Positions 6,491 through 10,397 of a stretch of 10,397 nt of DNA are shown here, piece after piece. Below the pieces are notes generated by a model that saw only the letters and a list, made by a program, of their open reading frames with translations, searched no databases and was not told the DNA's origin. The number at the start of each line of letters is the position of its first letter. The first letter of the stretch is position 1. The translations under genes were made by a program, and so were the position numbers. This DNA comes from Pseudomonadota bacterium (GTDB taxonomy: Bacteria; Pseudomonadota; Gammaproteobacteria; Burkholderiales; Burkholderiaceae_C): contig JAEXBL010000068.1 of the NCBI GenBank assembly GCA_023394015.1, forward strand, positions 1-10,397, read 5' to 3'.

Positions 6491-7264
6491 TCAATGCGCC
6501 CCCTGGAGAACTTCGTCGGCGCTGCCCATGTAGGCCTCCAGCACCTGCGGGTCCTTGGAGACTTCGGCGTACGGCCCTTCGGCGATCACCTGGCCGAACT
6601 GCAGCACGGTGATCTGGTCGGCAATGGTGCCGACCACGCCCATGTTGTGCTCCACCATCAGCACGGTGCGGTTGGCGGCCACCTTCTTGATCAGCTGGGT
6701 GACCATCTCCACGTCCTCGCTGCCCATGCCTTGCGTGGGTTCGTCCAGCAGCATCAGCTTGGGGTCCATGGCCAGGGTGGTGGCGATCTCCAGGGCGCGC
6801 TTGCGGCCGTAGGGCAGCTCGGCGGCCTTCAGCTGCGCGAACTCGCCCAGGCCGACAAAGCCCAGCAGCTCCATGCAGCGGGCGTTGAGCTGGTCCAGCG
6901 TGCGCTCCGAGCGCCAGAAGTTGAAGGCCGTGCCCAGCTGCTGCTGCAGCGCCACGCGCACGTTCTCCAGCACGCTCATGTTGGGGAAGGTGGAGGAGAT
7001 CTGGAACGAGCGCACCACGCCGCGGCGTGCGATGTCGGCCGGCTTCTCGCGCGTGATGTCCTGCCCGTCGAACAGGATCTGCCCGCGCGTGGGGTCGAGA
7101 AACTTGGTCAGCAGGTTGAAGCAGGTGGTCTTGCCGGCGCCGTTGGGGCCGATCAGCGCGTGGATGGTGCCGCGACGCACCTTGAGGTTGACGTCGTTGA
7201 CGGCGACGAAGCCCTTGAACTCCTTGGTGAGTCCCTGCGTTTCCAGAATGTAATCCGAGCTCAT
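6491..7264 (-). CDS. livG: Liv transporter ATP-binding protein LivG
   Basis: A 257-residue ABC ATPase, first gene of the operon. It shows Walker A GPNGAGKTT (39-47, Lys45), Q-loop Gln88 in RSFQISSTFPNMSVLENV, Walker B LMLLDE (170-175) with catalytic Glu175, and switch His206 in VEHNMGVV. The signature is LPYGRKRALE (150-159), the divergent LSYG-type signature common in LivG. The C-terminal tail with GQVIAEGPYAEVSKDPQV and EAYMGS is the typical LivG ending. With LivF it forms the nucleotide-binding pair. Since LivF has an altered Walker A, LivG supplies the only textbook P-loop in the complex. ATG 7264 is preceded by only a weak GAGGG site about 13 nt upstream. A promoter candidate lies about 40-70 bp upstream. 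Confidence 0.94.
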   Translation of the reverse strand: MSSDYILETQGLTKEFKGFVAVNDVNLKVRRGTIHALIGPNGAGKTTCFNLLTKFLDPTRGQILFDGQDITREKPADIARRGVVRSFQISSTFPNMSVLENVRVALQQQLGTAFNFWRSERTLDQLNARCMELLGFVGLGEFAQLKAAELPYGRKRALEIATTLAMDPKLMLLDEPTQGMGSEDVEMVTQLIKKVAANRTVLMVEHNMGVVGTIADQITVLQFGQVIAEGPYAEVSKDPQVLEAYMGSADEVLQGAH

Positions 7265-7304
7265 GCGGCGCGTCGTGCCCTCAAGACTGTGAAAAAACCG
7301 GCAA

Positions 7305-7332
7305 ATTATGGTTGACGCACTGCAGCATCCAA
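7305..7332 (-). promoter_or_regulatory. Candidate sigma-70 promoter of the liv operon
   Basis: Read on the - strand: -35 TTGGAT (7332-7327), a 16-nt spacer, and -10 CATAAT (7310-7305), five of six matches to TATAAT. Transcription would start near 7298 and leave about 33 nt of leader before livG. The -35 is weak (three of six), so an activator may be needed; the palindrome at 7376-7385 lies about 80 bp upstream of the predicted start. Confidence 0.5.
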
Positions 7333-7650
7333 TTAGGGGTTTTTACCCGACGTGGGGTCATTTCGGGGCTTTGGCCCTGATCAGGATCAATGTTTCGCTA
7401 ACGGCGTTCACATGCCGATCGTACGACAGGCGAATCCCTTAAGAGAAAAGTTCTGGTGCGCATGGCGCCGGCCCCGACAACCCTGGCATCTCGCACCGCG
7501 CCGCTTGGGCGGCGTGTTGGGGCACGGCGGCTTCATCGCTGTCGCCGCCCCGGGGGATGGCGGTGAAAGTGCTGAAGGTCAAGCTGTGGCAGGCGCAGTT
7601 AGCTATGAATATTGAAGTGATCGGGTGCCGCCAAGTCAGGGACTTCCCTC

Positions 7651-7678
7651 TTGCCCGGCGCCGCGCCGCTTGCATACT
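7651..7678 (+). promoter_or_regulatory. Weak candidate promoter of the family 5 binding-protein gene
   Basis: TTGCCC (7651-7656), a 16-nt spacer and CATACT (7673-7678), each four of six matches to consensus. The start point would fall near 7685, and GAAGG at 7701-7705 would serve as ribosome binding site 8 nt before the ATG. Matches of this quality arise by chance, so this is tentative. Confidence 0.3.
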
Positions 7679-7713
7679 GGTCCGCCTCTCAACCCAAGAA
7701 GAAGGCCAACCCC

Positions 7714-9297
7714 ATGAATCTCCGTCCCCTCACGCTGGCCGCGCTGGCCCTGTGCTGCGCGCTGCCGCTGCACGCCAAGACCTTCAAGTGGGCCAGCGCC
7801 AGCGACATCCCCACGCTGGACATCCACTCGCAGAACAACGCGCTGGGCAACGGCGTGCACGCCGCCATCTACGAGTCGCTGGTCTACTACAACAGCAAGA
7901 GCTTCAAGATCGAGCCGATGCTGGCCACGGCCTGGAAGCAGGTCAGCCCGACGCAGATGCAGTTCACGCTGCGCCAAGGCGTGAAGTTCAGCGACGGCAG
8001 CGCGCTCACGGCCGAGGACGTGAAGTATTCGCTTGAGCGCGCCATGGCCAAGACCTCGAACTACAACGTCTACACCCAGGGCATCGACAAGGTGGTGGTG
8101 GCCGCGCCCGACACCATCGACGTGTTCACCAAGTCGCCCAACCCGGTGCTGCTGAACCAGCTGACCGAGCTGCGCATCATGAGCCGCGCCTGGGCCGATA
8201 AGCACAAGTCGCTGGAGCCCAAGGACATCAAGACCAAGGACGAGAGCTACGCCCACCGCAACGCCATGGGCACCGGCCCCTTCATGGTCAAGGAGTGGCA
8301 GCCCGACCAGCGGCTGGTGCTGGTCGACAACCCCAACTGGTGGGGCCACGCTGCCAAGGCCAAGCCGGGCAACGTGACCGAGATCGTCTATACCCCGATC
8401 AAGTCCGAGGCCACGCGCATGGCCGCGCTGCTGTCGGGCGAGGTCGATCTGGTGCTGGACCCCACGCCGCAGGACCTGCAGCGGGTGCAGAACAACAAGG
8501 CGCTGAAGGTGGTGACCGGCCCAGAGAACCGCACCATCTTCTTCGGCATGGACCAGCACCGCGACGAGCTGCCCGGCTCCAACGTCAAGGGCAAGAACCC
8601 GCTGAAGGACCAGCGCGTGCGCCAGGCGCTGTACCAGGCGATCGACATCAACGCCATCCACAAGGTGGTGATGCGCGGCCTGAGCCAGAACACCGGCACC
8701 CTGATCGCGCCGCAGGTCAACGGCTGGACCAAGCGCGCCGACCAGCGCTACCCGTTCGACGTGGCGGCGGCGCAGAAGCTGCTGGCCGACGCCGGCTACA
8801 AGGACGGCTTCGAGGTCGACTTTGCCTGCCCCAACAACCGCTACATCGCCGACGAGCGCATCTGCCAGGCGGTGACGGCGATGTGGGCCAAGGTCGGTGT
8901 CAAGGCCAAGCTGCGCACGCTGCCGCTGGTGACCTACTTCCCGATGATCCAGCGCCACGAGGCCAGCATCTACATGCTGGGCTGGGGCGTGCCCACCTTC
9001 GACGCGCTCTACAGCCTCCAGTCGCTGGTGCGCAGCGTCGGCGCGGGCGGCGACGGCAACTACAACGTGGGCCGCTATTCCAACCCGCAGATCGACGCGC
9101 TGATCGAGCGCATCAAGGTCGAGACCGACCACAAGAGTCGCAACGAGCTGATCGAGAAGGCGCTGATCCTGGAGCACGAGGACGTGTCGCACCTGCCGCT
9201 GCACAACCAGGTCATCCCCTGGGCCATGAAGAACAACATCGACGTGGTGCACCGCGCCGACAACCGGCTGGACTGGCGGCTGATCTCGGTGAAGTGA
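7714..9297 (+). CDS. Family 5 extracellular solute-binding protein (DppA/OppA/NikA-like)
   Basis: A 527-residue periplasmic binding protein of the SBP_bac_5 family, which delivers peptides, nickel, opines or similar ligands to an ABC importer. A signal peptide is visible (NLRPL, a hydrophobic core with Cys14-Cys15, and cleavage after LHA at residue 21); the cysteines do not fit a lipobox, so it should be a soluble periplasmic protein. Family landmarks follow in order: KWASASDIPTLDIHS at the mature N-terminus, LRQGVKFSDGSALTAEDVKY, GTGPFMVKEWQP with NPNWWG, and DQRVRQALYQAIDINAI. Cys372 and Cys384 are close enough for a disulfide. ATG 7714 is chosen from GAAGG 8 nt upstream and the signal peptide. 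No permease or ATPase gene of the Dpp type is next to it: upstream is the divergent liv operon and downstream the convergent pncC. It must therefore work with a transporter encoded elsewhere, or be an orphan. The ligand cannot be read from the sequence. Confidence 0.9.
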   Translation: MNLRPLTLAALALCCALPLHAKTFKWASASDIPTLDIHSQNNALGNGVHAAIYESLVYYNSKSFKIEPMLATAWKQVSPTQMQFTLRQGVKFSDGSALTAEDVKYSLERAMAKTSNYNVYTQGIDKVVVAAPDTIDVFTKSPNPVLLNQLTELRIMSRAWADKHKSLEPKDIKTKDESYAHRNAMGTGPFMVKEWQPDQRLVLVDNPNWWGHAAKAKPGNVTEIVYTPIKSEATRMAALLSGEVDLVLDPTPQDLQRVQNNKALKVVTGPENRTIFFGMDQHRDELPGSNVKGKNPLKDQRVRQALYQAIDINAIHKVVMRGLSQNTGTLIAPQVNGWTKRADQRYPFDVAAAQKLLADAGYKDGFEVDFACPNNRYIADERICQAVTAMWAKVGVKAKLRTLPLVTYFPMIQRHEASIYMLGWGVPTFDALYSLQSLVRSVGAGGDGNYNVGRYSNPQIDALIERIKVETDHKSRNELIEKALILEHEDVSHLPLHNQVIPWAMKNNIDVVHRADNRLDWRLISVK

Positions 9298-9308
9298 TCG
9301 TAGTATGA

Positions 9309-9340
9309 GGCGCTGGCCGGGCCGTCAACCCGGCAGCGCC
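9309..9340. terminator. Hairpin between convergent genes, possible shared terminator
   Basis: GGCGCTG (9309-9315) pairs with CAGCGCC (9334-9340), and CCGGG (9317-9321) with CCCGG (9329-9333). G9316 is bulged and the loop is 7 nt, giving a 12-bp stem. It begins 12 bp after the binding-protein stop and includes the pncC stop codon. Neither strand has a T-tract after it, so it is either a weak bidirectional terminator or an mRNA 3'-end stabiliser. Confidence 0.4.
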
Positions 9341-9843
9341 TGCAGCAGTCGGCCCAGCGCATGCGCCACCGTCTGCGCGCGCACCGCGGCGCGGTCGCCG
9401 TCGAAGCGCCGGCACTCGGTGCGCAACTGCCCGGCCACGCCCCAGCCGAACCACACCGTGCCCACCGGCTTGTCGGCGCTGCCGCCGGCCGGCCCGGCGA
9501 TGCCGGTGACGGCCAGGCTGAGCTGGGCCGGCGAGCGCGCCAGCGCGCCTTCGGCCATCGCGCGCGCCACCGGCTCGCTGCCGGCGCCGTGCGCGGCGCT
9601 CAGCGCGGGCGGCACGCCCAGCAGCGCGGTCTTGGCGGCGTTGCTGTAGGTTACGAAGCCGCGCTCGAACCAGTCGCTGGAACCGGCCAGCTCGGTGCAG
9701 GCGGCGGCGATCAGCCCGCCGGTGCAGCTCTCGGCCGTCGCCAGCATCCAGCCGCGCGCGCGCAGGGCCTGCGCCAGCTTCTCCACGGTTTCGGCCACTG
9801 GCGCCCACTCATCGGGCGCGGGCAGCTCTCCATTCGATAGCAT
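9325..9843 (-). CDS. pncC: Nicotinamide-nucleotide amidohydrolase PncC (CinA C-terminal-domain protein)
   Basis: A 172-residue stand-alone version of the CinA C-terminal domain. The family converts nicotinamide mononucleotide to nicotinate mononucleotide plus ammonia, recycling the product of NAD-dependent DNA ligase, in the cytoplasm. The signature is clear: TAESCTGG (36-43, with the proposed nucleophile Ser39), AGSSDWFERGFVTYSNAAK (53-71), and TGIAGPAGGSADKPVGTVWF (113-132). The molybdopterin-like N-terminal domain of full CinA is absent, which is normal for proteobacterial PncC. At residue 88 the usual HGAVSEPV reads HGAGSEPV, a small deviation in a conserved loop. ATG 9843 lies 7 bp after the pgpA stop, so the two genes are probably co-transcribed. 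No strong Shine-Dalgarno is seen, and the next in-frame Met (33) would remove part of the fold. The gene converges on the family 5 binding-protein gene with a 27-bp gap. Confidence 0.92.
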   Translation of the reverse strand: MLSNGELPAPDEWAPVAETVEKLAQALRARGWMLATAESCTGGLIAAACTELAGSSDWFERGFVTYSNAAKTALLGVPPALSAAHGAGSEPVARAMAEGALARSPAQLSLAVTGIAGPAGGSADKPVGTVWFGWGVAGQLRTECRRFDGDRAAVRAQTVAHALGRLLQALPG

Positions 9844-9850
9844 TCAAGTT

Positions 9851-10396
9851 CTACCAGGCGCGCCACAGCGCCATCACCATCAGCGTGCAAAACGCGGCCA
9901 CCAGGTCGTCCAGCAGGATGCCGAAGCCGCCGCGCCAGCCGCGCGCGCCGTGCAGCAGGCGGTCGGCCCAGCCGACCGGGCCGGGCTTGGCGGCGTCGAA
10001 GAAGCGGAACAGGGCAAAGGCCACCAGCTGCACCCCAAAGCCCGCCGGCGTGACCAGCCACAGCACAATCCAGAAGGCCAGCACCTCGTCGACCACGATG
10101 GCGCCGGGGTCGGCCGTGCGAAGGTGGCGCGCCGTCACCGTCGATGCCCACCAGGCGAGCGGCAGGCCGAGCGCGATCACCAGGCCCTGCGTGGCCGGCG
10201 CCAGCTCGGCCAGCAGCAGCGCCCACACCAGCCAGGCCCACAGCGTGCCCACGGTGCCGGCGGCCAGCGGCGACAGGCCAGCGCCGAAGGCCAGCGCGAT
10301 CATGTGTGCCGGGTGGGCGCGCAGAAAGCGCGCCGTGGGCCGCACCGTGCCGACGGGCGGCGGGTCGCTGGCCCGCGCCAGCGCAGCGGGGCGCAC
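9851..10396 (-). CDS. pgpA: Phosphatidylglycerophosphatase A
   Basis: An inner-membrane lipid phosphatase that removes the phosphate from phosphatidylglycerophosphate to give phosphatidylglycerol, in phospholipid synthesis. The PgpA pattern is complete: FGAGLSPLAAGTVGTLWAW (37-55), DPGAIVVDE (96-104), FRFFDAAKPGPVGWADR (130-146), and GGFGILLDDLVAA (156-168), with three to four hydrophobic segments. The acidic residues Asp103, Glu104, Asp134, Asp163 and Asp164 fit the metal-dependent active site of the family. Numbering assumes the GTG at 10396, one base from the window edge; the real start may be that codon or lie outside, but all conserved parts are present. The stop lies 7 bp before pncC. 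In related genomes thiL often precedes pgpA; that cannot be checked here. Confidence 0.92.
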   Translation of the reverse strand: MRPAALARASDPPPVGTVRPTARFLRAHPAHMIALAFGAGLSPLAAGTVGTLWAWLVWALLLAELAPATQGLVIALGLPLAWWASTVTARHLRTADPGAIVVDEVLAFWIVLWLVTPAGFGVQLVAFALFRFFDAAKPGPVGWADRLLHGARGWRGGFGILLDDLVAAFCTLMVMALWRAW

Positions 10397-10397
10397 C

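Larger units (their letters stand above)
7265..7713. other. Divergent intergenic region between livG and the family 5 binding-protein gene
   Basis: These 449 bp contain no credible gene on either strand: the open frames present have no ribosome binding site and no recognisable protein pattern. The livG-proximal part (about 7280-7460) is clearly richer in A/T than the surrounding genes and holds the candidate liv promoter, plus a perfect 10-bp palindrome CCTGATCAGG at 7376-7385 that overlaps the interrupted repeat TGATC-AG-GATCA at 7378-7389. The middle part is GC-rich with a small hairpin, CGCCGC-TTGG-GCGGCG, at 7499-7514. An A/T-rich patch follows at about 7600-7620, then the candidate promoter of the downstream gene. 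Confidence 0.6.

Noticed and set aside
7499..7514. Hairpin CGCCGC-TTGG-GCGGCG in the intergenic region, considered as a terminator or small RNA end.
   Set aside because: Short, with no T-tract on either strand and no gene ending nearby; such stems are common by chance in GC-rich DNA.
7352..7675. Two short open frames in the livG/binding-protein gap (7352-7615 on +, 7439-7675 on -).
   Set aside because: No ribosome binding site, no family pattern, and composition like random GC-rich sequence. I treat the region as non-coding.
1..10397. Mobile element, CRISPR array, tRNA or defence island.
   Set aside because: No transposase, integrase, direct-repeat array, tRNA-like fold or defence-gene motif was seen. 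The gene content is metabolic and transport housekeeping.

Overview
The window is a GC-rich stretch of bacterial chromosome with tightly packed, ordinary-looking genes. Protein style, gene neighbourhoods (pgpA-pncC; a five-gene liv set) and codon use suggest a betaproteobacterium of the Burkholderiales, most likely Comamonadaceae. That placement is inferred from memory of such genomes, not from a search. I see no tRNA, rRNA, CRISPR array, insertion sequence, prophage gene or integration scar.

Left part (1-2486, + strand): the C-terminal third of an RlmL-type 23S rRNA guanine-N2 methyltransferase, cut by the window edge; a 147-residue stand-alone PIN-domain protein just downstream; then a 526-residue aldehyde dehydrogenase resembling the 1-pyrroline-5-carboxylate dehydrogenase (RocA/PruA-like) group. 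A hairpin at about 2504-2528 lies between this gene and the convergent liv operon.

Middle part (2552-7264, - strand): a complete branched-chain-amino-acid-type (HAAT) ABC importer, transcribed livG-livF-livK-livH-livM. It has two ATPases, one periplasmic binding protein and two permeases, so it can form a full transporter. The substrate is open: the family imports branched-chain amino acids, but close relatives also take up aromatic acids, amides or urea. LivF has arginine in place of the Walker A lysine.

A 449-bp gene-free region (7265-7713) separates livG from a divergent gene. It carries a good promoter candidate for the liv operon, a weaker one for the divergent gene and a small palindrome. 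The divergent gene (7714-9297, + strand) encodes a family 5 (DppA/OppA/NikA-like) peptide-type binding protein with no permease or ATPase beside it here.

Right part (9325-10396, - strand): pncC (nicotinamide-nucleotide amidase, CinA C-terminal-domain type) and pgpA (phosphatidylglycerophosphatase A), 7 bp apart and probably one housekeeping operon entering from beyond the right edge. A strong hairpin at 9309-9340 lies where pncC meets the convergent binding-protein gene.

I did not find a convincing undescribed system. The points most worth a second look are the LivF Walker A substitution, the PIN protein without an antitoxin, the orphan binding protein, and the structure of the two non-coding gaps around the liv genes.
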